A stretch of 64,000 bases of DNA. Source: Bernardetia sp963719525 (lineage in GTDB: Bacteria; Bacteroidota; Bacteroidia; Cytophagales; Bernardetiaceae). The stretch covers positions 992,001 through 1,056,000 of the forward strand of contig CAVRCG010000001.1 in NCBI GenBank assembly GCA_963719525.1, in the 5' to 3' direction. Positions 1 through 10,392 of this stretch are shown here, in pieces. Position numbers and translations under genes: made by a program. Within the stretch, counting starts at the first letter, position 1. Every line of letters starts with the position of its first letter. The notes under the pieces are model-generated. The model saw only the letters and a list, made by a program, of their open reading frames with translations, did not search any database and was not told the origin of the DNA.

Positions 1-1662
1 AAACGTTCCTAAATTACGAGTCTTAAACTCAAAAATATTTCCCTTCCATCTTCCACCAGCAAAACCCAAATATTTTCCATACACCGAATAGGCATGAACC
101 TTCAATTTATTCTTGATAGAATTCGGGTTTGAAGGTTTTAATTTTACAGTTACGTATTTATGAAGTGCTAAATCGGCATGACCAATTATAAAATCTTCCG
201 TATATCCGTCTGCTCTGAGATAGTTTTTTTCTGTTTGAAAAGCTAAATAAGTAGTATCATATAAAGCAGCACTAGGAAAATAAATATCAAATTCTTTATG
301 GTAGAATGAAAAATTAGCCTTTGAAGGAACTTGCGCCATAATATTAGGATAAATAGTTATTCCGTTTGGCAAAATTAAAGAATCGGGCAGACCTGTTCGC
401 AAATCCCAAAAAAATGTTCCCACGTTACCTACTTCAAATTGAGGTTTAACTTTATAGGCTAGATAATCGATACAAATCTCTGTTTCCTGCTTTTCAGAAG
501 TAGTATTGGCATTAAAAATCATATAATTATCTTCAATTTTGTAATCATTGAGTTTTACAGGATAACTTTTTACTGCTTTTTGGTTTTTATCGCCTACAAT
601 TTCAAATTCTGTATTGGATTCATTTCCATACGCATCTGTCATGCGTATTCTTACTTGATACGTCTTGCCATCTTCTACAAATAATTTGCCTTTATTTTTA
701 TCCGACGATTCGTAAAAATGCAAACCTTCTGCACCGTCAGGAACATAACATTTTCTGTATCGCTTTCTTGTTTTGACATAATATTCATAATTGACATAAT
801 TATTCATGTGCCTTTGATTGGCAAAAGAAATTCTATCAAAATGAACTTTAAAGGTCTGCTTTTCATTTACAAATACTTCTATTTCGTCCATTCCATAACT
901 AAAGTACACTTCATCGGCTTTATCTTTTGCATCAATTTCTAATCCTATCAAACCATACGCTGTCATTTTCGGAATTCGAAGACCATATTTGTTTGTTCCA
1001 GTCGAATAAGCTCCTACAATCTCTCTGTTGTATTCTCCTTTTATCATCGCATTTTTTTCTAATGGAATAAAAGCCACTCTATCCATAATTGGTGCAATGT
1101 TATCTTTAATTTCATCAAAGCCGTAATCTAAAGGATTTAAGGCACGCTCTCCAGCATCACGAATTTCGAAGTGTACATGAGTCTCTCCAGACGAACCACT
1201 ATTTCCAGAGAGAGCTACAATTTCTCCTTTTTTGACAGGAAACTGTGAAGGCGAAAGATACAAATCAACAGTAAAACTCTCTCTTTGATATTGGATTTTC
1301 CGAACATAAGCAGCAATTTCTTTATTAAATTCGTTCAAATGTCCGTAAAGTGTAGTTGTTCCGTTTTTGTGTTTGATATAAATGGCATTTCCATAGCCAG
1401 AACCTTTTACTTTTACACGAGCCACATAACCATCGGCTGCTGCATGGACAGGCAAACCAATTTGATTGTTGGTACGAACATCAATTCCCATGTGAAAATG
1501 ATTGGAGCGAAGTTCCCCCATTCCACCAGAAAGTGTATTTGTAGTATTCGGATTTACAGGGTACATATATTCTCCTCGCTTTTGAGCAAAACTAGAAGAA
1601 ACGGAAAAAAGAATGAAGAAAGAAAGAAGGAGCGAAAAATAAAAAAAATGGATAGGCTTCAA
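1..1662 (-). CDS. Secreted M23-family peptidase (LytM/lysostaphin type), 3' end off the window
   Basis: Predicted periplasmic or surface zinc endopeptidase acting on peptidoglycan cross-links. The readable 554 codons begin with a signal peptide ending SSSFAQ, followed by an M23 domain. The zinc ligand pair is HMGID (H57, D61), and the second motif is THVHFEIRD (H162, H164), so the metal site looks complete. After about residue 190 comes a long beta-rich region without a recognisable domain, which continues past base 1. No ATG lies upstream of the signal peptide before the in-frame stop; TTG at 1662 gives a proper signal peptide, so I chose it (the next ATG, at 1566, is after the cleavage site). 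The gene is separated from its neighbour by a terminator and a repeat fragment, so it is probably transcribed alone. Family call is firm; the start and the full length are less certain. Confidence 0.85.
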   Translation of the reverse strand, partial: MKPIHFFYFSLLLSFFILFSVSSSFAQKRGEYMYPVNPNTTNTLSGGMGELRSNHFHMGIDVRTNNQIGLPVHAAADGYVARVKVKGSGYGNAIYIKHKNGTTTLYGHLNEFNKEIAAYVRKIQYQRESFTVDLYLSPSQFPVKKGEIVALSGNSGSSGETHVHFEIRDAGERALNPLDYGFDEIKDNIAPIMDRVAFIPLEKNAMIKGEYNREIVGAYSTGTNKYGLRIPKMTAYGLIGLEIDAKDKADEVYFSYGMDEIEVFVNEKQTFKVHFDRISFANQRHMNNYVNYEYYVKTRKRYRKCYVPDGAEGLHFYESSDKNKGKLFVEDGKTYQVRIRMTDAYGNESNTEFEIVGDKNQKAVKSYPVKLNDYKIEDNYMIFNANTTSEKQETEICIDYLAYKVKPQFEVGNVGTFFWDLRTGLPDSLILPNGITIYPNIMAQVPSKANFSFYHKEFDIYFPSAALYDTTYLAFQTEKNYLRADGYTEDFIIGHADLALHKYVTVKLKPSNPNSIKNKLKVHAYSVYGKYLGFAGGRWKGNIFEFKTRNLGTF

Positions 1663-1710
1663 TTTGAGAAATATAATTTTGAGATAAAAATTTGGAATGA
1701 ATACATTTTG

Positions 1711-1784
1711 TCCTCAACGAGTGTTCAGACCTCGTTGATGGTTAAGAAACACAACCGTCGTTGAGGTATGAACCGTCAACGAGG
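1711..1784. repeat. Fragment of the CGTCGTTGAGG hairpin repeat
   Basis: This stretch has CCTCAACGA, TCGTTGA, CCGTCGTTGAGG and CCGTCAACGAGG, the same arms as the fuller elements at 22427, 39917 and 59974, but without their outer TAACATAAGTTT-type ends. It looks like a degraded or partial copy lying just upstream of the M23 peptidase start. Confidence 0.5.
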
Positions 1785-1864
1785 ATTTATAAAAATTTAT
1801 GTAAAGTAAACAACTATAAAATTATGTATCAAGAAAATTAACTTCTACTACGTAATTTGTGTTC

Positions 1865-1897
1865 AAAAAAAATAGCAAACCTTTAAAAGATTTGCTA
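1865..1897 (-). terminator. Rho-independent terminator
   Basis: A TAGCAAA...TTTGCTA stem (1873-1879 with 1891-1897) is followed on the minus strand by eight T residues. It lies 27 bases past the stop of the phosphatase gene. Confidence 0.6.
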
Positions 1898-1923
1898 AAC
1901 TATTTTTTCTATAAAATCAAAGT

Positions 1924-4200
1924 TTAAGAAACACGCACACCAATAACAGCAATATCATCACGTTGCGCTTCCTGACCTTTGTGTTCGTCAAATTTTTGCT
2001 GAATAACATCTCCTTGTTCTTTCATAGATAAAGGTGCTATTTCATGAAGTAGTTTTTTGAGATTATGAGAACCAAACTTCAAATCGTTTTCATCATTTTG
2101 GTCTGCATATCCATCACTACATAGATAAAAACAATCTCCTTCTGCTAAGATAATTTCGTTCACTTTGAAAGCACTTCTCTTCTTTTTGGAATATCCTCCA
2201 ATACTCTGACGAGAACCTTTTATTTCTATAAGCTCTTTAGTAGATTTTTTGTAGTGATAAAAAGGACGTTTTGCACCAGAGAAAAGAATTTTACAGCCTC
2301 CATTTGGTAGATATTCTAACACACACAAACCAATATCCATTCCGTCATCGTTAGTACTGTTTTGTTGTTTTAGTGCTTTTTGAATAGTCAGGTGAAGTTC
2401 TTCCAAAATCTCATCGGAAGCCTCTAATTCATTTCTATCCACAAGGGCATCCAGAGCAGCCGAACCAATCATAGACATAAAAGCTCCCGGTACGCCGTGT
2501 CCTGTACAATCAGCAACGGCTAAATAGACTTTTCCTTTTAAATCTGTCAGCCAATAAAAATCTCCAGAAACAATATCTTTCGGACGATAGAAGGTAAAAT
2601 ATTCTTTCAAATGACTATCCATACGTTCCTCAAAAGGCAAGATGGCATCTTGAATAGTTTGAGCATAACGCAAACTATCTGTAATACTACGGTTAGACTC
2701 TGCAATAATTTTGTTTTGAGTTTTTACTGTTTCAACAGTTGAATACAATTCTTCGTTGGTAGAATTGAGTTCTTCATTAGTTGCCTTTACTTCTTCGTTA
2801 ATGGCTTCTATTTCTGCCGAACGCTCCTCAATGGTATCTTTTTGCTGCTGAACTGTTTCTAACATTGCATTGAGTTCTTCATTAGTAGAGTTGAGTTCTT
2901 CATTCGAAATACTCAATTCTTCAGTAGCTTCTTTTACTTTTGTTTCTAATACTTTATTTTGTTCTACTACTAATTTTTCATGTGCTATTGTAGTTTTTAA
3001 TGCTTCTTTTTGAGCGTCTTCTTTTTGCTTTTTATAAACGTTTATTCTATCTGCTAAAGCAAAAGATAATAATACTACTTCTATTGCAGAGCCAAAAAGA
3101 ACAGAGTTATCTGTAAACCAAGTGTTGGGAATGACTGCATTGAGCTGTAGAATAAATACAATTAAGCCTATCAAATAAGCAAACCAAGCTAGTAAAAAGA
3201 AACGAGCAGGTTTATAACCCTGTATGAGCAAGTATATATTAATCCCTAATAAATATAAAGCTAAAATTATAATAGTTAATTGTCCTATTTTTGCACTTAC
3301 ATCATATACTCCTATAAAACCAAGAACTATACTTATAACAGCAAGACCTATCAAAACAAAGAAAAATTTATCTAATCTTGGTGTATTTTTTTTTGTTTCT
3401 AAAAAATTTCTAGCAAATAAAAGGAGAAAAATTGCAACTATAGAAGAAAACGGAGGGATATAATAATTAATTGATGCTGAGTTTTTCCATAAAAACTCAA
3501 AAGGATATCCTTTAAACATAGAGTATAAAAGTCCTATACCAAAAACATATAACACATAATATAAATAAATTGTAGCTCTAGTAGATATAAATATAAAAAG
3601 ATTATATAACGCCATTACAAGCATAATTCCTATATATATTCCAATTGCTACATCATAGGGATGTTGATTTTCAAACAAGGATTTTGCTGTTCCTACTGAC
3701 AAAGAAGTTTGTGTAGGAAAATTACTCTTAGTATAAAGATAAAACTGTTTTTTCTCTCCGTTAACAAGAGGTAACAAAAAGTTTGGAAGCGTATATTTTA
3801 TTTTTCGATAAGACAACGGAAAAGCAGCACCAGATATATCGATTTGTTTTAATTCTTGCCCTACCTGTTCGAAAAGTAACAAAGAATCCAACATAGGATT
3901 ATGAACCTCTAAATAAATATCTTTGTCTGTTACTTTCTGGATTTCAAATCTAAACCAAAATGCTGATTGTGTATTTGCAAAGTTCAATACTTCTCCTTCA
4001 TTTCTTATAAAAGAATCATTTTGGTTTAGAACACTAGTGGGTGTACTAATAAACTGACTTGTAACATCTTCTAAATAAAACGTATTGTTTCCTATACTTT
4101 TTATCTCATTTTCTTGCTCATAGATAATCATATCATTCTGTCCTAGAGAATAACTAATTATAATTAAGTATAAGAATAGTGAAGAAAATAATTTATACAT
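1924..4200 (-). CDS. 7TMR-DISM sensor with SpoIIE/PP2C phosphatase output
   Basis: Membrane sensor that probably dephosphorylates a serine/threonine-phosphorylated partner, in the manner of SpoIIE/RsbU proteins in partner-switching pathways. A signal peptide (about 1-20) is followed by an extracellular 7TMR-DISMED2 domain (about 30-155), seven membrane helices (about 185-390), a long coiled coil (about 395-500) with repeated TNEELNSTNEEL units, and a SpoIIE domain (about 545-756). PP2C metal-site motifs are present: SGDFYW, DCTGHGVPGAFMS, DGYADQN and QRDDIAVIG. It starts at ATG 4200, 10 bases after the stop of the interrupted FAD oxidase gene, so the two are probably co-transcribed. It closely resembles the proteins at 16398 and 35589; all share an SLRYAQ-type linker before the phosphatase. 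The signal and the partner (a STAS protein would be expected) are not visible here. Confidence 0.9.
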   Translation of the reverse strand: MYKLFSSLFLYLIIISYSLGQNDMIIYEQENEIKSIGNNTFYLEDVTSQFISTPTSVLNQNDSFIRNEGEVLNFANTQSAFWFRFEIQKVTDKDIYLEVHNPMLDSLLLFEQVGQELKQIDISGAAFPLSYRKIKYTLPNFLLPLVNGEKKQFYLYTKSNFPTQTSLSVGTAKSLFENQHPYDVAIGIYIGIMLVMALYNLFIFISTRATIYLYYVLYVFGIGLLYSMFKGYPFEFLWKNSASINYYIPPFSSIVAIFLLLFARNFLETKKNTPRLDKFFFVLIGLAVISIVLGFIGVYDVSAKIGQLTIIILALYLLGINIYLLIQGYKPARFFLLAWFAYLIGLIVFILQLNAVIPNTWFTDNSVLFGSAIEVVLLSFALADRINVYKKQKEDAQKEALKTTIAHEKLVVEQNKVLETKVKEATEELSISNEELNSTNEELNAMLETVQQQKDTIEERSAEIEAINEEVKATNEELNSTNEELYSTVETVKTQNKIIAESNRSITDSLRYAQTIQDAILPFEERMDSHLKEYFTFYRPKDIVSGDFYWLTDLKGKVYLAVADCTGHGVPGAFMSMIGSAALDALVDRNELEASDEILEELHLTIQKALKQQNSTNDDGMDIGLCVLEYLPNGGCKILFSGAKRPFYHYKKSTKELIEIKGSRQSIGGYSKKKRSAFKVNEIILAEGDCFYLCSDGYADQNDENDLKFGSHNLKKLLHEIAPLSMKEQGDVIQQKFDEHKGQEAQRDDIAVIGVRVS

Positions 4201-4210
4201 ATTTTTATTT

Positions 4211-5686
4211 TTAAATAGGCGAGTATCTCCCTACTGCAATAATTTGATTAGGGTCTAATACTTGTTTTATATTTTTTATCGTTTGCCAAAAGGTGTCATC
4301 AAATTCTTTAGTGAAATAGGGCATTCTTTCAATATTAATTCTGTAAGGAAAAATATTTATTTCCTTTAATGCAATATGAACTTGTTTGTTCCACTTATGT
4401 GCCGTTAATATAGCACTTGTATTATTTCTATCAAAATAAATTCAATAAAACCCTTCAAAAACTTTATCATTTATTGTTCCAAAGTTATGAAAAGGCTCTA
4501 CTCCTAATTTATCTGATACTTTTTTTACAGTTTGCATTACTTTCCAAACTTGTTCTCCATCAAAAGGAACGGCTGGTAGAGCTACCGAAAAGCCAATTAC
4601 ATCTTTATTCAAATCCAAATCCTTTGTATTTTTGAATTTAATACCCCTTTGCATTTCTACCATGGTTTGCAAACTATAATTTGTAGGTTCTCCGTGATAG
4701 AGCTTGTTCAAGATAGAAAAATAAGGGTGTTTTTCAGTATCTTCACTATCAGTAGGTAAGAAATCAATATGATAACAATATGGACTTAACCTTTCTCTAG
4801 CTTCTTCTTGCAAGGCGTAGGTAATATATTTGTTTGCTCCAGAGATAGAACCTACAGCAAACCAATCTCCTGTATATGAATAATTACCCTTTGTAGTAGT
4901 ACGAGGGTCATTTTTATTTGTAATTAGCGTTCCATCTTGAATTACTTTATCTTCCCATAATGAATATAATGTATCTACTAATTGAATCAAGTTTTCCTCT
5001 TTCGCCTCTGCATGTAGTAAAAATCCTTCTTTTTTAGGAAGAAGTCGAACAACTATTTTGGTTACGATGCCAAAATTAGACTGAGTAAAGAGTCCATTAA
5101 TATCTGCGCCAACTCCTTGTGCGTGATAAATTATTGATTCTTTCTCTTGATCGTGAAAATGCCACAAACCTGTTCTTACCGTGCTTTCATTTCCTAACAC
5201 TACTTCTAAACCCATCAAGAGTTTATTGCGATGACCAAAAAAAGTAGCTCCTCTTTCAAGCATATTTCCTACTACACTAGATTTTGCAGCAGAACCTGTA
5301 ACAGGTATTTTGAGTTTTGTTTCTTTTAGAGCTTCATACAATTGTTGTTGTGTTACACCTGCTTCTATAATAGCATATCTATGTTTTTCATTAATTTCTA
5401 TAACAGAATTTAATGCTGATAAATCTACCAACAATGAATTTTCAGAACTAGGAACTCTAGAACCCTGTCCCCAATTCATACCAGAACTAAAAGGATATAA
5501 TACAATTTTGTACTTGTTAGCTAAATGTATAATTTCTCTTACTTCTAGCATACTTTTAGGATATGCTATTCCTAACAAAGGTTTGGCTTCAAACTCTGTT
5601 ATGTTCCTTTTTAAATACTTTATTTTGGTGCTTACTTTGATTCCCATACTAGAGAATACCTTTTTTATTTGTTTTGGAGTCATCAT
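4211..5686 (-). pseudogene. FAD-linked oxidase (PCMH/VAO type) interrupted by an in-frame TGA
   Basis: Resembles flavin oxidases of the vanillyl-alcohol oxidase/4-cresol dehydrogenase group: an N-terminal FAD-binding PCMH domain (YPFSSGMNWGQGSR, about residues 60-75) followed by an FAD-oxidase C-terminal domain. A TGA at 4444-4442 (codon 415) stops the protein after EGFY. The same frame then continues for 76 codons and ends LDPNQIIAVGRYSPI, which is the DP-x-x-I-x-x-x-GRY ending typical of this family. So the intact gene would have been about 491 codons. Either a point mutation (for example CGA or GGA to TGA) or a base-call error explains it. Other TGA codons in the window act as ordinary stops and tryptophan is TGG, so recoding is unlikely. 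Substrate unknown. Confidence 0.8.
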
Positions 5687-5774
5687 TAAGCAATTTTACG
5701 TAAAAAAAAACAATATAAAAAGTCTTTAGATAAATAAATCTAGCGACTTTCATATATTCAATACGCAGAAGAAA

Positions 5775-7940
5775 TTATAAAATTCTTAAATCATATTCAA
5801 GATCAGTTTCTCGTCCTTTAACTTCTTCATTCATTGTTTGTATGGGGTGTTGTCTAAGCCAAATAACGAAGTCTCTTTCCTCCTCTGTCATACTTGGTAG
5901 GCAATCAGTATTTTCTAATTCAACAATAGTAGATATATATTCAGAATTAGGAGGATAATTAATGCTTCCTTTGCCTAACCCTTCTATGTAATCAACAGGA
6001 GTAAAACCAAATTTCTCTGTTATTTTTACAGTATGCTGATTTGGAAAACCTAATAAGGTATGCAACCTAAGTTTACTAGATACTGCAATAGCAGTTCTCA
6101 TTAAGTTAGCAGGTAGCTTTCTTTCACTAAACTTTTTTGAAACCCACCAACCACAAGCTTCTGCTAATATATTGTCATATTTATGTAAAATTTCTTTGAA
6201 CTTTGGATTAAGTCTTTCAACGGCTTCTTCCATAGGAATGCCATGTGTAGCATCTATTGTATCTAATCTCATACCAGCTCCTATTTCTCCTGTATCAATA
6301 TCTTCTGCAATGAACATATATGACCCTGAGTGTTCCCACCATTTATTTTTTACAGAGCCTACTCCTTTTACTCCAAACTCTTCTAGCACTTTAGTGTGTT
6401 TAGCTTGAAAGGCTTTTGCAATTTCAGGATAATCAATGGCATGCAAAACACGAATACGTATATTCATTTTTTCTGGAATAATTATTATATCGTATTTAAG
6501 ATTAGTTTCTCTTTCTACTACTTGTTCATTCATTTTTAGGATAGAACCCTCTGCAAGAGAAGAGATAATTTCTTTCTCTTCTTTTGGTAAGATTGACAAA
6601 CCAGAAACATCTTTTACTAAGTCTGTCGATATACAATTTTGCTTTAAATAATTGTATTTACCAATATCGTAAGCTGGATCAGAACCTAAATGATTAAGAA
6701 AACACATTGTGTGTTCTAGAGGCATACCTACTATATGTTTCATTCCGAGAACAGAAGAAAAAGCTATGGCATTACGAAAAAAATGTGTTACCAAATGTCT
6801 TTCACTAAATCTTTTATCCACCCATAAACTACTAAGTAATCCAAATTTGTAATCATATTTATGAATAAAAGAAAATTTATTAGGAGCAGTAGTTCCAATA
6901 GCAATGTTAGACTCAATGTTAATGTCATGAAACTCACTTATAACATCTAACCTCATACTTGCTCCAATCTCTCTAGCTCCTGTTTTTTTATCGATTTCTG
7001 TATCCATATCTTCTACAATAAATAGATAAGAAGAAGGATTTTTCCACCAAACTAATTTAGAAGGATTAATATCTTTATCTGAACCAAACTCTTCTAATAA
7101 TTTGGTATGTTTATCCTCGCATTCTTTTGCAATTTCTGGATAATACTTTGACTGCAAAATACGAATACCTAAATTCATTTTTTTAGAAATAATATCATAC
7201 TCAATCCTAATTTCTCGCCCTCCTATATTTTCATTTATTTTTAGACTCAAATTCTCTGTAAGTGAAAGTACAACGTCTTTCTCTTTTTTTGGTAAAACAG
7301 TTGAATCACTACTATCCTCTATTTCCAAATCTGTTGTTATATAATCTTCATTTAGATAACCAAATTTATCAACACTATCAACTATGTTATCTTCAAAACT
7401 AGTAAGAAAGCAACTCTTATGTTTTGGAGGCATAGCTAATAAATACTTTATATTAAGTCTGGAAGAAAAAGCAATTGCATTACGAAACAAATGTGTCACT
7501 AAATTTATATCACTCATTTTTTTATCTATCCACAAACTAGAAAGCTCCCCAAGTACATAGTTATATTTCTCAACAAGAAGAGTAACTACAGGAGTAGCAG
7601 ATTCAATAGGAATAACATGAGATTTATCTATTTTATCTAACCTAATACTCGCACAAACCTCTCTAAACCCTGTTTCTTTATTCATTTCTGTATTCATATC
7701 CTCTACAATAAATAGGTATGAATAGGGATTTTCCCACCATTCTGATTTAGAAAAATCAATATCTTCAACTAAGACAGAATCTTCTAATAATTTGATATGT
7801 TTGGAATCACATTCTTTTGCAATTTTAGGGTAATTTATTGCGTGAAGCACACGAATACGCAAATTCATCTTTTGAGGAATAATAGAAGTAGGCAGTATTG
7901 TTTTTTCTGTACGATTTTGAGCAAGGGTAGCAGTCGTCAT
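5775..7940 (-). CDS. Protein of three tandem GNAT/autoinducer-synthase-like domains
   Basis: A 721-residue cytoplasmic-looking protein with no signal peptide or membrane helix. It consists of three copies of a domain of about 235 residues, beginning at the KMNL/KMNI motifs near residues 25, 255 and 492. Each copy has IRVLHA-like start, then AKE..KH.K.LEE, a YLFIVEDM strand, RLD, then SLWVDK..S..LVTH..RNAIA.SS and GMP..HT. This layout recalls GNAT acyltransferases and LuxI-type synthases, but that is my reading, not a firm family match. The third copy keeps HTVKITEKFGF, close to the end of a GNAT fold; the first two look diverged there (HKSCFLTSFED, HTMCFLNHLG), so perhaps only one copy is catalytic. 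Each copy ends with a MNE..GRE...YD tail. A promoter candidate lies 53 bases upstream. Function unknown. Confidence 0.7.
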   Translation of the reverse strand: MTTATLAQNRTEKTILPTSIIPQKMNLRIRVLHAINYPKIAKECDSKHIKLLEDSVLVEDIDFSKSEWWENPYSYLFIVEDMNTEMNKETGFREVCASIRLDKIDKSHVIPIESATPVVTLLVEKYNYVLGELSSLWIDKKMSDINLVTHLFRNAIAFSSRLNIKYLLAMPPKHKSCFLTSFEDNIVDSVDKFGYLNEDYITTDLEIEDSSDSTVLPKKEKDVVLSLTENLSLKINENIGGREIRIEYDIISKKMNLGIRILQSKYYPEIAKECEDKHTKLLEEFGSDKDINPSKLVWWKNPSSYLFIVEDMDTEIDKKTGAREIGASMRLDVISEFHDINIESNIAIGTTAPNKFSFIHKYDYKFGLLSSLWVDKRFSERHLVTHFFRNAIAFSSVLGMKHIVGMPLEHTMCFLNHLGSDPAYDIGKYNYLKQNCISTDLVKDVSGLSILPKEEKEIISSLAEGSILKMNEQVVERETNLKYDIIIIPEKMNIRIRVLHAIDYPEIAKAFQAKHTKVLEEFGVKGVGSVKNKWWEHSGSYMFIAEDIDTGEIGAGMRLDTIDATHGIPMEEAVERLNPKFKEILHKYDNILAEACGWWVSKKFSERKLPANLMRTAIAVSSKLRLHTLLGFPNQHTVKITEKFGFTPVDYIEGLGKGSINYPPNSEYISTIVELENTDCLPSMTEEERDFVIWLRQHPIQTMNEEVKGRETDLEYDLRIL

Positions 7941-8682
7941 GGTAACGTAAAATTTAGGTAAGGGGAAATACGTTGATTGAATTAAGGGAATGCAAAGTTA
8001 CGCAATCTTAAATCGTTGTGAAACAGTCAGTTACGGAAATATTTGGATTCTTAGCAGAATGATACTTAGAATTAACTTTATATCTTAAAGCTATTTCAAT
8101 AAAGTCATACCTTTTTACAGAAAAGTGATATTTTACTATTTTATGTATTCTACAAACACGCTCAAAGCTATTTTTATAAATGTTACATAGTTTTGGATAA
8201 ATGTGATAAAAAATAAAATGTACTATTTCTTTTAGGCAAAATAGTTTACAAAATGCTATCCTGTAAGTTGATTTCTAAGAACTTTATTTAAAAAAATGAA
8301 ACAAGAAACTTTGTATTTAATTTTATCAGTAATTCTATATAAAATGATAATTAGTAGAAATTATGAAAATAGTAGAAACCAAAAGAGTAATCATAAAAGC
8401 AACACTAAACCATACTTCATTTTTCCTGAAATTATCAAATAGACCGAATTAGATTAGATTTCAGATGTTACTTTATTTGCCTTCTAGATTTCCTCAATAA
8501 AGCCTTCTTGTAAACTCAATGTGAAGTTTGTGTTACGTAACGTAATGTTAATAGTGAAGCAATTTATAAGTAAAGATAAGGTCGTTCCTTTGTGTCAAGT
8601 TTAAGGAAGGCAACTAAAAAATCCCTTTCCAACAACTAAATAGTTACTTAAAATTAATTCACTAAGATTAACATTAATCAAA
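7941..8682. other. 742-bp intergenic region between divergent genes
   Basis: This separates the divergent GNAT-like protein and the beta-helix lipoprotein. Apart from the promoter candidate at 7993 and a short GTTACGTAACGTAA palindrome near 8532, I see no gene or repeat in it. It must hold the promoter of the lipoprotein/TonB pair. Confidence 0.5.
7993..8000 (-). promoter_or_regulatory. Candidate Bacteroidota -7 element (TAnnTTTG)
   Basis: The minus strand reads TAACTTTG, a perfect TAnnTTTG, 53 bases before the ATG of the GNAT-like protein. No good TTG is seen at the -33 position, so this is a motif match only. Confidence 0.35.
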
Positions 8683-10365
8683 ATGAAATTACAAAATTTC
8701 TTTCAATTAGCATTCATTTTCTTATTTGCAGCTCTCGTATTAGTAAGTTGTGGTAACGATGATGACAAAAAAATGCCAGAGGCAAGTTTTACATTTAGCC
8801 CTGCAAGCCCTAAAGTGGGCGAAGTAGTTACTTTCAACAACACAAGTAAAGATGCCGATACTTATATGTGGTCTGCAACAGGTGCAGCACTTAATTCAGC
8901 TCCTTTTAGCTCAACAGAAAAAAATCCAACATTTACATTCGGTGCTGCTGGTAGTGTTGAGGTAACTCTTACAGCTACAAATGATGAAGGAAGCAAATCG
9001 ACTACTCAAACTATCACAGTAGCAGAAGCAAGTACTGGTGGTGGAGGTGGAACAACTACTCCTCCTCGTACTTATCCTACTAATTATACAGAAGGAACAG
9101 ATGCAGCTACATCAAGAGCTTCTTTGAGAGTTGCTCCAGGTACAAATGGTATCGGACAAGATACAATCACTTGGACAAAAGACAAAGTTTGGGTTCTTGA
9201 CGGATTTGTTTTCGTAAATGAAGGACAAACACTTACTATTGAAGCAGGTACAGTAATAAAGGGTAAGTCAGGAGAAGGTGAAAACGCTTCTGCTTTAGTG
9301 GTTACTCGTGGTGGAAAAGTTATCGCTGAAGGAACAGCAAATATGCCTATCATTTTTACAGCAGAAGCAGATAACTTAAACGCAAACCTTGGTGCAGACA
9401 GAAACGGAGAATGGGGTGGTCTTATCATCTTAGGAAGAGCTTCTCTAAACTCTACTCCAGGCGAATCTGCTATTGAAGGTATTCCAACTACTGAATCTCG
9501 TGGTCTTTATGGTGGAACTAATGATGCTGATAACTCTGGGATTTATAAGTATATCTCTGTTCGTTATGGAGGTTCGCTTATTGGAGCAAACAATGAAATC
9601 AATGGTGTTACTTTCGGTGGCGTAGGCACAGGAACGGTAGTAGAGCATATTGAGGTATATGCAAACAAAGATGATGCTTTTGAGTGGTTTGGAGGAACTG
9701 TAAACTGTAAATACCTTGTAGCTACTGCGTGTGGTGATGATGCATTTGATTATGATGAAGGTTTCCGTGGAAACGTACAGTTTGGTCTTATCTATCAGCG
9801 TGCTGATGACGGCGACCGTGGTGGCGAGCATGACGGTGGTACAGATCCAGAAGACGGAACTCCTTACGCTCTTCCTAAATTTTACAATATTACTTCTATC
9901 GGAAATCCTTCAAGTCGTGCAATCACTTTCCGTGATAATGCAGGTGGGGAGTATCACAATAGCGTTTTTGTAAATTACAGAAGAGGTGTTGACATTGAGT
10001 ATTTAGCAAGTGGTGAGAGTAGCTATAAGCGTTTTCAAGCAGGCGAGTTAAAACTTATGAACAATACGTTTACTAACATCGGTTCTAATGCAGACAGCTT
10101 ATTTACTATTACTTCTGTGTCAGGACAAGAACCAACTGACTTAGCATCAGCTATCGCTGCAATGGTTGCTTATTTTCCTGCAAACGGAAATACAGTAGGT
10201 TCTATTGGTGTTACTCGTAGCAATCTTGTTCCTACTTCGGCAGGTGGAGCGACTTCTACTCCTTCAAATGCTTTCTTTACAAACACTTCTTATAGAGGTG
10301 CATTTGCAGTAGGTGCTACTCCTTGGTATGCAGGTTGGACAGCTACTGAATCATTTATTCAATAA
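8683..10365 (+). CDS. PKD-domain lipoprotein with beta-helix region, TonB-receptor partner
   Basis: Predicted surface or outer-membrane lipoprotein. The signal ends LVLVSC, giving a lipidated C23, then DDDKK. A PKD domain spans about residues 33-114, followed by a glycine-rich linker (STGGGGGTTT) and a long region with beta-helix-like repeats (GGKVIAEGTANMPIIFTAEA). It contains acidic motifs DDAFEWFGGTVN, DDAFDYDEGFRG and DDGDRGGEHDGGTDPEDG, which could bind metal ions. Bacteroidota often pair such proteins with a TonB-dependent receptor, and one follows 126 bases downstream. A hairpin between them suggests partial termination, so the lipoprotein may be made in excess. The ligand is not known. 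It ends without a type IX sorting domain. Confidence 0.75.
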   Translation: MKLQNFFQLAFIFLFAALVLVSCGNDDDKKMPEASFTFSPASPKVGEVVTFNNTSKDADTYMWSATGAALNSAPFSSTEKNPTFTFGAAGSVEVTLTATNDEGSKSTTQTITVAEASTGGGGGTTTPPRTYPTNYTEGTDAATSRASLRVAPGTNGIGQDTITWTKDKVWVLDGFVFVNEGQTLTIEAGTVIKGKSGEGENASALVVTRGGKVIAEGTANMPIIFTAEADNLNANLGADRNGEWGGLIILGRASLNSTPGESAIEGIPTTESRGLYGGTNDADNSGIYKYISVRYGGSLIGANNEINGVTFGGVGTGTVVEHIEVYANKDDAFEWFGGTVNCKYLVATACGDDAFDYDEGFRGNVQFGLIYQRADDGDRGGEHDGGTDPEDGTPYALPKFYNITSIGNPSSRAITFRDNAGGEYHNSVFVNYRRGVDIEYLASGESSYKRFQAGELKLMNNTFTNIGSNADSLFTITSVSGQEPTDLASAIAAMVAYFPANGNTVGSIGVTRSNLVPTSAGGATSTPSNAFFTNTSYRGAFAVGATPWYAGWTATESFIQ

Positions 10366-10392
10366 AAAATAATAGCGTTTTGAACGCTTAAT

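Noticed and set aside
1285..1764. Plus-strand gene opposite the M23 peptidase
   Set aside because: It is antisense to the clear peptidase domain and has no signal or motif of its own.
4442..4444. TGA read as an amino acid
   Set aside because: TGA ends several other genes normally and tryptophan is TGG throughout; no selenocysteine signals were seen.
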